Part shown: in pieces, positions 1 through 9,962 of the stretch
Layout of the letters: each line of letters starts with the position of its first letter
Numbering within the stretch: the first letter of the stretch is position 1
The notes under the pieces: model-generated
The model's input: the letters and a program-made list of their open reading frames with translations, nothing else
Told to the model about the DNA's origin: nothing
The model's database searches: none
Assembly (NCBI RefSeq): GCF_029867415.1
Contig: NC_081186.1
Span: 25,733,915-25,797,914 of the forward strand
Length of the DNA: 64,000 nucleotides
Reading direction: 5' to 3'
Source of the DNA: Vicia villosa
Taxonomy: Eukaryota > Streptophyta > Magnoliopsida > Fabales > Fabaceae
Made by a program: the position numbers and the translations under genes

Positions 1-1174
1 ATATACCTTACCTACGAGTTCAGGTTTAAGATGACTTACAGCTTTCTTTTTCTTGTGTTGATGAGCCATGAAACATAGGTTTGCTGATTCTTCTTCATCG
101 TTTGATGAGCTTTCACTAGATGAATCACTTTCCCATGCTATGTAGGCTCTTTTAGATTTGTTATGACCTTTGCTTTGGTTCTTCTCCTTTTCTTTCTTAA
201 GGTATGGACAATCCGGTTTGTAGTGACCGGCTTTCCCACAATTGAAGCAAATACCTTTGATTTTTCCCTTGTTGTCGTCATCTTGTTTGAACATGTTTGA
301 TTGCTTTCTATAGTTTATCAAGCCTTTGTCAGAATGTTTTGCTCCATTTTTCTTTAGATATTTGTTGTATCTTCGCACAAACAGTCCCATTTCCTCATCA
401 TCGGAGTCTTCGTCATCACTTGTATCACTATCCTTTGGCTCTTGTCTTGAGGTCTTGGAGCTTGAAGCTTTTAGAGCTATTGACTTCTTCTCTACCTCTT
501 TCTCCATGTTCTTTTCTTTCTTTGCCCTTTTCTCAAGCATGTCAAGGCATTTAAGGTGTTGTTCATGTTCCTCTAGTTTACCAAAGAGAGTGGTAATGTC
601 TAAGGTGTTTAGATCATTTGCTTCCTTTATTGCTGTAACCTTGGGTTGCCATTCCCTGTTCAAGCATCTTAAGATTTTGTTAGTAGCAACTGCATTGGAA
701 ACAGGTCTATCAAGAGAATTTAACCGATTTTTCAGGTGAACGAATCTCTTCTGCATGTTTTCGATGGATTCACCATCTTCCATGTGGAAGAGTTAACGTA
801 TTGATCCTAGCTAGTTTGACATCATCCGTTCCCTCGTGGGCAACTTGCAATGTGTCCCACATAGCTTTAGTTGATCTACAATGGGAAACGCGATAGTATT
901 CATCAACTCCTAGAGCTGAGATTAGAATGTTTCTCGCTTTCCAATCGTATGCATATCTCTTTTCATCTTCAGCATCCCAAGTATTTTCTGGTTTTGGAAC
1001 AACTGCACCAGCTGCATTTGTCATGGTGATCTGAAAGGGACCATTGACAATAGCTGTCCAGATGTTCCTATCAATTGCATTGATGTGGACACACATACAA
1101 TCCTTCCAATAGCCATAGTTTTCACCGTTGAAAACTGGAGCTCTATTGTGAGCCCCTTTAGGTCCGGAAGCCAT
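1..1174 (-). pseudogene. copia gag (nucleocapsid), frameshifted and cut by the window edge
   Basis: Gag packages the element's RNA in virus-like particles. The reading starts at the ATG at 1,174 (MASGPKGAHN), chosen because it opens the conserved UBN2-type gag region. Conserved words follow, such as NYGYWKD and AMWDTLQVAHEGTDDVK. Near 785-795 the frame is lost by a short indel after the residues INTLT. The second frame continues to position 1 with an acidic serine-rich region and a clear CCHC knuckle, CFNCGKAGHYKPDC, at 249 to 208. The frameshift would prevent full-length Gag unless bypassed. Pol is not in view. Confidence 0.85.
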
Positions 1175-1214
1175 CTTTCCAATAAGTGTTTCACGTAGCA
1201 CGGAATAAACCAGA

Positions 1215-1227
1215 GCTCTTGATGCCA
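1215..1227 (-). promoter_or_regulatory. Primer binding site, tRNA-Met type
   Basis: The minus strand reads TGGCATCAAGAGC two bases inside the LTR end. It resembles the usual plant copia site TGGTATCAGAGC, complementary to initiator tRNA-Met, with small differences. Confidence 0.75.
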
Positions 1228-1229
1228 CT

Positions 1230-2774
1230 TGTTAGACGCTGGCCTTGGGATCTAGAGGGGGGGGGGTGAATAGATCGTTCACAGTTTTACGGAGTTAAAC
1301 GACTTTTCAGCGGAAGTGATTCTGAATCGACTCGCGTCTATTCCGAACCACTATCGAAACGATTATATATGTGTTTAAAACCAGTCAAAGACTTGAGATA
1401 AGTGATAAGAGTATACGTTGCAGAATCAAAACGTTGCTCTTATTGAAAATCAGATTTACTTCTTGTATGATGGACAATGTTTGCAATGCAGTAAGAGTGA
1501 TAGAAACAAATATACAAACACTTGGTGACAATGATCAAATTGAAGGTGATTCAATGTGTGGTGGATTGTGATGTTTATGTAAGTTCTTAATTCACAATCT
1601 TAACACTCGAATCGTTGATCAATTTGCTATTATAACCAAATATGAACAAAATGTAAATGAAAAAGTAAAAGCGACAAGAACACGATATTTGTTTAGGCAG
1701 TTCGTCGATCGTCCTCGCTACGACTACGTCTGCCCCCAATTCCAAACTGAAATTGGGTAATCTTTCATTAATGTTGAAAGTAGTATATACAAAGAAGATA
1801 ACAAAGCGATAAACCATAAACCAATTATGTCGATCCTTTGAATCTTCTTCCCCCTTAATCTTGAGTCAGATCAAGGTTATCCAAGAGCTTCACTTTGATC
1901 CCTTTCTGCAGTGTCTTCAATTCCCTCGAACCCTTGTTCTTCAATCTTCACACTCAGCCGGATCCTCGATGAAGCCTCTTGATAAAAACCCCCAAGAAAC
2001 ACCTATCTTGGAGGACAAAACCCGCAGATTTTATTCACCAAAAACCCTACAAATCTTCACCCACTAGGAATCTTCAATTCCGTTCCATGGACGTTATCGA
2101 ACTCGATCACTAACCCTCAACGCAAGAATGATTATGTGTAATTGTGTTGGAGATGATGAAGAACGAAGATGAGAAGCCTTTGTGTATCTTTCAGTCGTTG
2201 GTGTTGCTTTGAATAATGAACCTTGGACAATATATATGATAGCTTAACAGTTGGAGATGAGAGAAACAGAATTTTTGGCATTCTTGATCAGTTAGGTAGA
2301 CCTCTTGTAGTGCTTAGGTCGACCTAGCAGAGCTTGCAGAATTTTGCTCCCAGTTAGGTCGACCTGTTTAAGGAGTAGGTCGACCAGAATCCTCTTCAAA
2401 TGCATTCTGGGGACATTTTCTCAGATTAGGTCGACCTAGTTGTTGTGTAGGTCGACCTAGCAGGCTGGTATGCAAATTTCATCAATTTAGGTCGACCTAG
2501 ATGATGTGTGAGTCGACCTAGCAGAAGTATATGGATTTTTCTCCATTTTAGGTCGACCTGGGTTGACAGTAGGTCGACCTAACTGCTAGTTTTCTGCATT
2601 CTTCTTGATCTGCTTGTGTTGAGTCGACCTATAAGTATAATAGATCAACCTGTACTATCATGAGTGATCAATGCTTGCTTTTCTTTGAGTTTTCTGCTTC
2701 CGCCTTGTTGTTTGAATGCTTATTTGGGTTTGCCATGAATCAAAAACATCTTTGAGTGTAATCTTGTATTCACA
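1230..2774 (-). repeat. 5' LTR of the SIRE-like copia element
   Basis: The LTR is 1,545 bp. In plus orientation it begins TGTTAGACGC and ends TTGTATTCACA, so it has TG...CA termini on the minus strand. The right boundary is where Athila gag homology stops, immediately after codons for LPS. The inner boundary lies 2 bp from the primer site. A TATA-like run is at 2,231-2,237, so 2,240-2,774 is probably U3. A run of ten G lies at 1,257-1,266. Short open frames in it are not conserved genes. Confidence 0.8.
2296..2649. repeat. Six paired GTCGAC dyads in the copia U3
   Basis: TAGGTCGACCTA-type palindromes occur in six pairs. Core GTCGAC (or a one- or two-base variant) starts at 2,296/2,318, 2,358/2,379, 2,430/2,451, 2,491/2,512, 2,552/2,573 and 2,623/2,644. 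Spacing inside a pair is 21 bp five times and 22 bp once. The first member of pair 1 and the second member of pair 6 are degenerate. The block lies on the U3 side of the TATA-like run. Function is unknown. Confidence 0.9.
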
Positions 2775-3077
2775 AGAGGGTAAAGATTGAAGCCACGCTC
2801 TAGCTCTATCTCTCAAGGAGAAAGGAAAAAGGCATAATCGGATCGCCTCGGGACTGACATTGTTAGCCTTGACAATGTCGGCGTATTGCACGAACACGGA
2901 TAAATGGAGATTAGGATCGTCCACAGGGCTTTTAGAGAATTGGTTCTGCTGGACAGCTTGCACTAGTGAAGGTTTTAGTTCGAAGTTGTTTGCCTCAATC
3001 GCGGAAGGTGCGATACTTCAGTGCGGTTTAGCTCGAAATGGGGCAGCATAATCTCGAAGAGAACGATTTTGGGCCAT
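2775..3077 (-). pseudogene. Athila-type gag, N-terminal fragment
   Basis: The ATG at 3,077 opens MAQNRSLRDYAAPFRAK, a usual start for Athila Gag, followed by an in-frame TGA. The frame then continues with typical words such as ANNFELKP, QNQFSKSPVDDPNLHLSVF and LFPFSLRDRARAWLQSLPS. Homology ends exactly at the LTR of the copia element. About 100 codons of the normal N-terminal part remain. The early stop and the insertion make it non-functional. Confidence 0.85.
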
Positions 3078-3321
3078 TTATAATTTCTGAATTAAAATTT
3101 TAGGGGTAGGAATCAATTCTTGGGAAATTGGAATTGGTTCTACTTCGGGAAGATGATGTATTCGACCCTTACGTTAATAAAACGTTCGATTTCGTTGATT
3201 CGTTGTATTAATTCCCCTCCTTGTAAACGAGTATTTAGCATACAATCGTTCAAAGAAAAGGAAAAGGTTTTTGCCCTAGTCTCTACGGTGTAACAGCGAG
3301 TTACAATATCGACTTAAATAG

Positions 3322-3339
3322 TCCCCGACAACGGCGCCA
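3322..3339 (-). promoter_or_regulatory. Primer binding site, tRNA-Asp type
   Basis: The minus strand reads TGGCGCCGTTGTCGGGGA, complementary to the 3' end of plant tRNA-Asp with one difference. It lies six bases inside the LTR, as in Athila elements. Confidence 0.85.
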
Positions 3340-3345
3340 AAAACT

Positions 3346-4865
3346 TGATCGCGACTTTATGTGTCTATTAATCTAAAGACTGCATGTGCACAATCGTGTC
3401 GTGTAGTTTTAAAAGATATCGAATCCACAGGGACTATGAATCGATCTACCGTTATCTAAGGTTACTATGTAAAGCTAAGGCTAATGATATTTCTAATTGT
3501 TTGTGAATGGGGAAACTAAAATCTTAAATCTAGATAATATAATGATGCGCGGATATCGGTATGTAATTCGTCCAACTTAGGTGATCCGAAATTTCATTGG
3601 CCGAGTTTTTCGTAAATAAAAAATATTTATTAAATACGTTCGTTTAAATGTCCTCCTCTCAAACTCTCGCTCGATTGAGTTAGACTACGATCCTAACTCT
3701 TAATGTACGCTCTCGCTGTCCCATCATATTTAGAAACGATTTTTGAAAACAACGGAAATAATAAAATGCCTTTTTCATGTAAATGTTATTTGCTTTAAAA
3801 CCCTTGTCTCAAACTCTTGCTCTATTGACTTAGATTATGCTAATATATTCTCTAAGGTACGCTCTCGCTGTCCCGCCGAGTTTAAAAACAATTTTTGAAA
3901 ATAAATAAATATATAATTAGTTTTAATACGCTCTCGCAGTCCTTAAACCTAATTCCTAGTGTCCACTATCTGGTTTTAAATATCAAACTTCTGCTTTGTT
4001 GATTTTAATAAACTTTAATATATTCAATTAGACACTAAACCAGAAAAAGGTGATTTTTAATAAAACAATATTTAAGCCAATTTATTTCGGATCTCTTGGT
4101 TAGATGTATTTACATACCGATATCTGGTAAATTTAACCAGACATATTAATTAAATTAAACATGCAAAAATGATTTAGGTTTATAATTTTTGACATATTAA
4201 TTGGCATACAATTTATAATCATACAAGAAATAAATAATGTAAATAAGAAACCTGAATAAAGGAAAATTAAACAGTGGGAAATTAAACCAAGAAATAAAAA
4301 GGATTTAAATATAACGTAAGGTTAGAACAATCAAAGGTTCAAAGCAATTTCTGGTGTAGAAATTGCTATGAGAAAATAAAACTGGGAATGAAAATAACAT
4401 AATAAAAATGCTGGAAAGTAATTTGACTGGGAAAATAAAAGACGATAATGCAATTCTTGGGTAAAAATTTGGATCCTTTTCCTCTGCCGTCAGTGTGATA
4501 TTTATATGTCAAGTAGTGTAACGGCCTTCTCAAAATATGGTTCTCACGTCTCCGCGTTGTTCTCCATGAATGTAGTGGCAAAAGCAAAGAAAGCGGAGAC
4601 GTGCGTCTCCACTCAGAAGAAGGAGTCTTTCACGTTTTTATTTCCAGTCTCCTGTTTTGCACCTCCTTTTTCTTCTCTTAATTAATTATAGATCAATTTT
4701 TTGCCTTGTTTCTTCTTCTTTTGACAAATATTTTCGCAAAGACGTAATACCTGAAACAATGAAATATACCAGCATAATACCATAATATAATAACTAAATT
4801 AAGCAAAAATACTAACATTATTTATGGAAATTAAGTCAAATATATCATATAAATTCGTGTTATCA
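3346..4865 (-). repeat. 5' LTR of the left Athila-like element (1,520 bp)
   Basis: Termini are TGATCGCGAC at 3,346 and GTGTTATCA at 4,865, giving TGAT...ATCA ends. The next base to the right belongs to the Retand gag. Inside is a diverged direct repeat: blocks containing CTCTCGCTGTCCC occur near 3,710 and 3,865, with a shorter third piece near 3,930, each preceded by a CTCAAACTCT-type stretch. The LTR is AT-rich and has no credible coding sequence. Confidence 0.85.
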
Positions 4866-4870
4866 CCAAG

Positions 4871-5311
4871 AACTCAGGGTATGACGACTTCCCTCCTCGT
4901 AGAGGAGGCAAAAAAAGAAAGGATGACAGGTCTCGGGAAACGAAGGACCAAAGGGGACCATCCAGTCGCTTCATCGAGTATACACCATTGAACGCTTCCC
5001 GCGAGCGTGTAATGGCCGAGTGCAAGAGTACCGACTTCAAAAACTCCAGCGTGCATGCCCCGAAGCCAAATCCGCCACGACCAGGTACAGACAAATCTAA
5101 ATGGTGCAAATATCACAAGAGTCACAGACACCTTACCGAGGATTGCGTTCACCTTAAAGATGCAATCGAGACTCTGATCAAGGAGGGCGCCTCTCAAAAT
5201 ACACTAAGAGGGGAGACCCCCTACGAAAGGAGCCCCGAAATGATGATCCCGATGAAGGAAGATCCCCCGACCAAGGACCCCTCCAGGCCGCTTTCTGCAT
5301 TTCCCGTCTAG
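4871..5311 (+). pseudogene. Retand-type gag, C-terminal part
   Basis: An open frame runs from the Athila boundary (NSGYDDFPPRRGGKKRK) to a TAG at 5,309. It ends with a basic, proline-rich segment and the Tat-type zinc motif CKYHKSHRHLTEDC (about 5,105-5,146), a C..H....H...C arrangement instead of the usual CCHC knuckle. Its 5' part was separated by the Athila insertion. The TAG interrupts the passage to protease. Confidence 0.8.
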
Positions 5312-5376
5312 AGGATTTCCTCCCCTCGGAAAAACTCACTGCTGCATTCAGTCGTTGGGAGAATTTCCCCTCAGCG

Positions 5377-5927
5377 ATGGTGATCTCCAACGGCGGCGAT
5401 CTCGGCCAACTCAACATCGGCTCTGTAAGAAGAAAGTTTGATGAACTCATCACCGCCAACTCCGACTTGGGTCCCACTCTCAGCAAAGTCAAGGGAAGGT
5501 CTGAGCCCATTACTTTCTACCTCGAGGAGGTGCCGAAGGTTCACCCAACGGTAACATACCCTTACTAATTCGAGCAAGGATGGCCAACTTCGATGTTCAC
5601 CGCATTCTCGTCGACGAGGGCAACTCGGTGGACATAATGTATTCCCAACTGTTCAAAACACTCCAACTTAATGAGTCCCACCTGACTCCCTATGTGGGAT
5701 CCAACCTTCAAGGCTTCAACGACACCACGACCGGACTCTGGGGTTTTGTCGAACTAATCTTTACACTCAGAGAAGGCGAAGCCTCAAGACAAGGGAAGAC
5801 CCGTTTCTTGGTTATCGACTGCAAATCTCTCTACAATTGCATTATCCGTCGACCAACTCTAGCCGAGATGATCGTCGTGCCATCCACCGTCCACCTCAAG
5901 ATGAAATTCTACACTAGAAAGGGATGA
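5377..5927 (+). pseudogene. Retand-type aspartic protease region
   Basis: Two frames are needed. 5,377-5,568 carries GGDLGQLNIGSVRRKFDELI. After a frameshift near 5,570, 5,580-5,927 carries the protease core ILVDEGNSVDIMYSQLF and the later YNCIIRRPTLAEM motif. The active-site triplet is D-E-G, not the canonical D-T/S-G. I recall similar variants in legume Tat elements, so this may be family-typical. The frame ends at a TGA (5,925) where an arginine is expected. Confidence 0.75.
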
Positions 5928-6279
5928 GTGGCGATAATTAACACTGACATTGAAGCTGCTAGGGGGGTCTTCGACGCATCCGTAAAGAGTTACGAATTGA
6001 TCATCCCCAACAAGAAGGCTTGAGCAGAAGACAAGCCTACCCGCGAAGAGCCGAAGGCACAACCTAACGCCAGCTCGGTACACCTCGACGCCTGCTTCAC
6101 CAAAGATGAGCTGAAGAACCGAGAGGAGCCCCGGCCAGAAACTGTTCACCTTGTCCAACCGATCCCAGACGGGGACTTCAAACTCATCCCCCTCGGCGAT
6201 GATCCCAACAAAGGAGTGAAGATTGGGAAAGGGCTCCCCGACCTCCCACGGAAGCAGCTCGTAACCTGCCTGCACAACA

Positions 6280-7570
6280 ATGCAGACCCCTGAGGTTGCC
6301 TGTCATCAACTGACCATTGATCCAGCCGCTAGGGCAGTAGTACAACGTAGACGTAGGCACTCTCCCGAGAAAGCGGAGGCTGCCGAGAAAGCTATAAAAG
6401 ACCTCCTAGAGGAAAATTTTATTTCCGAGGCCAAGTATTCAATTTGGCTCTCAAACGTTGTACTTGTTAAAAAATCTAATGGAAAATGTAGAATGTGCGT
6501 TGATTATACTGATCTTAATAGGGCTTGTCCCAATGATGCTTATCCTTTACCTAATATTGACAGGCTGGTCGACAACTTGGTCGGCTATAAATTACAATCT
6601 TTTATGGATGCATATTCAGGTTATAATCAATTTCCCATGGAGAAATGCGACAAGCAATGCACGACCTTCATGACCGAGTCAGGGAACTATTACTACAATG
6701 TAATGCCCTTCGGACTTAAGAACGTCGGAGCTACGTACCAACGCATGATGAATAAAGTGTTCTAGGAGGATATCGGTGACACCCTCGAAATGTACATGGA
6801 CGATATGATCGTCAAATCACGAGGAGACATCGACCACACCGATCACCTCGAACGTGTCTTCGACCAAGCAAAAAAATGCAAAATGAGGTTCAACCCAGAG
6901 AAATGCACATCCAGGGTCCGAGCAGGAAAATTCCTCGGTTTTTACCTCACCGAACGAGGAATCGAGGCCAACCCCGACAAATTCCGAGCATTTTCCAAGA
7001 TCCCCATCCCAAACACGAAGAAATCCATTCAAGTACCGAATGGAATGCTCACCGCTTTGTCGAGATTCGTTGCAAAATCCGCCCAACACGCCCTCCCATT
7101 TTTTAAACTCCTACGAAAAGAAGCATCCTTCTAATGGACCGGGGAGTGCGAACAAGCCCTCCTCCATCTCAAACGAGTCCTATCCCAACCCCCGGTCCTC
7201 ACTCGACCAGACGACGAGGAAACACTATACCTCTATCTTGCCGTCTCGAACGAAGTTGTCAGCGCAACCCTCATATGAGAAACTAAAGACAGTCAAAAAC
7301 CCGTATACTTCACCAGCAAAGCACTCCAGGGACCGGAAGTCAGGCACCAGCAAATTGAGAAAGTCGCCTTGAATCTGATCACTTCCGCTCGAAGGCTTAA
7401 ATACTACTTCCTAGCCCACACTATCGTCGTCAGAACCGACCAATCTATCAAGTAACTCCTTGGTCGACAAGACATGGCCAGAAGAATGCTCAAATGGTCA
7501 CTCAAATTGTCTGAGTTCGATGTCTAATAAGAGAGCAGAAAATCTCTCAAAGCACAAGTCCTGGCCGACT
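6280..7570 (+). pseudogene. Retand-type reverse transcriptase and first RNase H
   Basis: 6,280-6,765 contains the RT fingers and palm, including VVLVKKSNGKCRMCVDYTDL, NRACPNDAYPLP and MPFGLKNVGATYQRMM. After a TAG at 6,763 the same frame resumes with the catalytic YMDD box at 6,793-6,804 and HLERVFDQAKKCKMRFNPEK. RNase H words follow past a TAA at 7,132 (PVYFTSKALQGPE). Further stops are at 7,276, 7,453, 7,525 and 7,528. A stretch at about 6,415-6,640 uses A/T-ending codons, unlike both flanks. Confidence 0.85.
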
Positions 7571-7581
7571 TTGTCGCTGTA

Positions 7582-7990
7582 ATGACAGCGAATGAACACC
7601 ATCCCTTGGCAGCCGACATATGGACAATCTTCATCGATGGAGCTTCTAACTCTTCGGGAAGCGGGCCCAGCATTATCCTCAAAAACAAGGAAGGCCTTGT
7701 CATCGAGGTTTCCCTAGTCTGTCATTTCCCACCTCAAACAATCAGGCTGAATACGAGGCCTTCCTCGCTGGGCTACGCCTGGCTGAGGACATCGGAGCCC
7801 GAGAGGTAGAAATTTACACTGATTCCCACCTCATCGCCTCTCAAGTCAATGGAGATTACCAGGCAAAAAACGAAACCCTCATCGAGTATCTAACCATTGT
7901 CAAAGAAAAAATGAAGAATTTCGCTTGAGCAGACGTCAAACATGTTCCTTGCGAACACAACACCGGTGCAGACATTCTATCTAAGCTCGC
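7582..7990 (+). pseudogene. Second (archaeal-type) RNase H of the Tat element
   Basis: After the first RNase H comes a second RNase H-like domain: FIDGASNSSGSGPSIILKN, then in a shifted frame QAEYEAFLAGLRLAEDI and YTDSHLIASQVNG. This extra domain between RT/RNase H and integrase is known from Tat-lineage elements. A frameshift near 7,740 and a TGA at 7,926 inactivate it. The catalytic acidic residues D (IDGAS), E (QAEYEA) and D (YTDSH) are still present. Confidence 0.75.
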
Positions 7991-8020
7991 GAGCACTAGG
8001 AATAAGGGGGTAACAAATCT

Positions 8021-9300
8021 GTGATCCAGGAAATCCTCTCAAGACTGAGCGTAGGCGCACATGCCACTCTACTCGAGGTAAATGCAATAGGAGACATCCA
8101 ATGCAGGATGACCCCAGTATACAACTTCCTCACTAAAGGAGAACTTCCTACCGATGCGGAAGAAGCCTTCTCGACCAAAAGAAGGGCTTGCTCGTATGTC
8201 ATCGTCGAAGACAAGCTATATAGGCGCGAATTCTCTATCCCATTACTCAAGTGCATTGACGCATCCCAAGCCTACGAAATCTTACAAGAGCTCCACGAAG
8301 GCATAAACGACCAGCATCTCGGCGGATGCTCCCTAGCTCGAAAAGCCCTACGAGCAGGCTACTACTAGCCGACCATGCAACAAATGTCAACACCGTACCG
8401 ACATGCATCTAGCTCCACCTCACAAGCTAAAATCACTTTCCTCCCCATGGCCCTTTTCCTGGTGGGGGATGGATATCCTTGGACCTTTCCCCATCGGTTC
8501 ATACCAAAACAAATACCTGATCATCTTCGTAGACTACTTCACTAAGTGGGTCAAAGCCGAAGCGCTCGCAAAAATCACAGCGCAAAACATACTCTGCTTC
8601 TATAGAAGGAACGTGCTCGTCCGCTTTGGGGTACCACAGGCGATAGTGACCGACAACAGAACGCAGTTCACCGAAAGGAAATTTCAAGAATTCATAGCCA
8701 AGATCGGGACCAAACAACATTTCACCTCGTTCAAGCACCCTCAGACCAATGGACAAGCCGAGGCCGCAAACAGGGTAATCCTCTTAGGACTGAGACGCCG
8801 GTTAAGCGAAGCCAAAAGAGGTTGGGTCGAGGAATTGCATAGCGTGCTATGGGCCTACATGTCAACACTACATTCGACCACCGGAGAAACCCCGTTCTGA
8901 TTAACATATGGAACCGAGGCAGTCATCCCCATGGAGATCAGAGAACCATCTCGCCATACCGAATCCCCGTTTGAGGAGGAATGGAACAACGAGGCTATGA
9001 GGGAGGAGCTCGACCTGGTTGAAGAAATTAGACCATGAGCATTCCTCCACAAAACAAAATTAAAATTGCAAATAACTCTGCGACACGACTCGAAAGTCAT
9101 AAGATGAGAGTTCGAAATCGGCTCACTGGTCTTATGCAGAAACCCGATGGACTCGCGCGAAGGCAAACTCGCTCCCAATTGGGAAGGCCCTTACCGAGTC
9201 TATGAAAAAACGAAAAAATGGTTCCTACTACCTCGAAAACCTGCTCGGGGAAAAACCTGCTCGACCCTGGAATGCTGAGAAACTCAGACAATATTACAGC
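8021..9300 (+). pseudogene. Retand-type integrase
   Basis: Residues LHEGINDQHLGG mark the start of the HHCC zinc domain. A TAG at 8,366 replaces the usual tryptophan, and a deletion near 8,380 removes part of the CxxC end. The core is open at 8,403-8,900 with the D,D,E residues in WGMDILGPFP, IVTDNRTQF and HPQTNGQAEAANR. The second has NRT where NGT is usual. A TGA at 8,898 replaces an arginine. C-terminal words (YGTEAVIPMEIR, NWEGPYRVYE) extend to about 9,200. No chromodomain is present. Confidence 0.85.
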
Positions 9301-9962
9301 TAAATCAACTAATCTCTATCCGACGGACACTCACTGACAACGTATCCTCCTCGGGTAAGGACTCGCGTCGTGGTACGGACGCACACATCTCCAGTAAAAC
9401 GACGGGCTTACTCATGCTCACACGAGCGCATGTTCGTCCGGCGGGGAAAGTTACACCTAGATTCGCCGCCGTTGTACCTTTCCTACAGAACCCCAGCTCG
9501 CGATGGGAACGTTCACGCCACGAGCACTTGACCCCAATCGCGGCCTCATTCTCGTTATCTGACAGACCCGCTCTGCTACCCCAGCCTGTTCCCCACACAA
9601 CCGGGCATTTATGGTCGAGCAACTCTAACCAAAACTTGGGTCAAGTATACAACACTTGCAAAAATAAAAATTCAACATGCATGGACAGATACTTTAGAAA
9701 AAGTAAACACTTAAGTATGCGAAAAATTAATACGAGTAGAATTCAACCAAAAGAAAACTGACCAAAACAGTCGGTAATATTCGGGTATTACAAAAAGTAC
9801 GGGCACGCAGGCCCCCAAAAGAAAAAAATTTTAAACGGGCAAAGCCCCTGTCTAAATAGTAATCAAAAGTGGCACGGAGACCGAACATAAATGGACACGC
9901 AGGCCTGGATCAAACTATTCTTCTTCTTCTTCATCCTCCTCTGGTAAGACTGAAATCATCCG
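9300..9962. other. Spacer between Retand pol and the antisense gene
   Basis: No conserved coding sequence on either strand. The frames at 9,305-9,622 (-) and 9,414-9,761 (+) overlap each other and show no family words. This would be the convergent 3' untranslated space of pol and the antisense gene. Confidence 0.6.

Larger units (their letters stand above)
1..2774 (-). mobile_element. Ty1/copia SIRE/Maximus-like element, 5' part only
   Basis: A minus-strand copia element enters from the left edge. Seen, reading leftwards: LTR (2,774 to 1,230), a primer site resembling initiator tRNA-Met (1,227 to 1,215), and a gag with a CCHC zinc knuckle continuing past position 1. The right end falls inside an Athila gag, so the element inserted into the element at 2,775-4,865. 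Its target duplication would be AGAGG (2,775-2,779), but the partner copy lies outside the window. Lineage is inferred from the gag, which resembles SIRE/Maximus. The pol and 3' LTR are not in view. Confidence 0.85.
2775..4865 (-). mobile_element. Athila-like Ty3/gypsy element, 5' part only
   Basis: Reading on the minus strand: LTR 4,865 to 3,346, primer site 3,339 to 3,322, leader, then gag from 3,077 until the copia insertion at 2,775. The element sits inside the Retand gag (which resumes at 4,866). Its target duplication would be the bases after 4,865, CCAAG, with the partner outside the window. The tRNA-Asp-type primer site and the gag sequence both indicate the Athila lineage. Confidence 0.85.

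Noticed and set aside
326..739. 137-codon plus-strand frame at the left edge
   Set aside because: It is the shadow of the copia gag read on the minus strand, which has the zinc knuckle and conserved words.
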